Positions 15,805 through 15,806 of a DNA stretch of 15,806 nucleotides are shown in pieces. The stretch covers positions 1 through 15,806 of the forward strand of contig JADGHI010000031.1 in NCBI GenBank assembly GCA_019689515.1, written 5' to 3'. How positions within the stretch are numbered: position 1 is the first letter of the stretch; every line of letters begins with the position of its first letter. Position numbers and translations under genes: made by a program. The notes beneath the pieces are model-generated. The model saw only the letters and a program-made list of their open reading frames with translations, was not told the origin of the DNA and made no database searches. Source of the DNA: Acetobacteraceae bacterium (GTDB taxonomy: Bacteria > Pseudomonadota > Alphaproteobacteria > Acetobacterales > Acetobacteraceae).

Positions 15805-15806
15805 CC

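Overview
The window is about 70% GC and reads as an alphaproteobacterial chromosome, most likely Acetobacteraceae (Roseomonas-like). That placement rests on GC content, protein character and the chromosomal block mnmE-mnmG-rsmG-parA-parB, and is inference. This block normally lies near the replication origin, and two near-perfect parS centromere sites support that here.

Left part (1-3842). The end of a Crp/Fnr-type regulator enters on the + strand and converges on a minus-strand run of three genes: a DUF255/YyaL-type thioredoxin-fold protein, an Ogt-type O6-alkylguanine-DNA alkyltransferase, and an NADPH:quinone oxidoreductase. The last two overlap by ATGA and the first gap is 39 bases, so this looks like one operon.

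Centre (3924-9933). Six + strand genes follow with almost no space between them: a thioredoxin-like [2Fe-2S] ferredoxin, mnmE, mnmG, rsmG, parA and parB. MnmE and MnmG together modify the wobble uridine of certain tRNAs, RsmG methylates 16S rRNA, and ParA/ParB segregate the origin. One parS site sits in the short gap just before mnmE. The second is buried in codons 13-17 of rsmG, so ParB's own loading sites lie inside the operon that encodes it.

Gap and small gene (9934-10711). About 390 bases without a gene follow parB. They hold two inverted repeats, an island of clearly lower GC, and a 13-bp RNA-type hairpin directly before the ribosome binding site of a small predicted secreted protein with a run of seven arginines. 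I do not recognise this protein. Terminator-like hairpins follow it and the convergent gene beyond.

Right part (10712-15806). A minus-strand surface-polysaccharide nucleotide-sugar set: a membrane-anchored WbpM/CapD-type UDP-sugar 4,6-dehydratase, a WbpA-type UDP-N-acetylhexosamine 6-dehydrogenase (GTGA overlap) and a WbpE-type DegT/DnrJ/EryC1/StrS aminotransferase. A few codons of another minus-strand gene reach the right edge. The other Wbp-pathway enzymes are not in the window. No tRNA, rRNA, CRISPR array, transposase or phage gene was seen. I found no convincing wholly new multi-gene system. The least explained piece is the small Arg-rich secreted protein and its structured leader.
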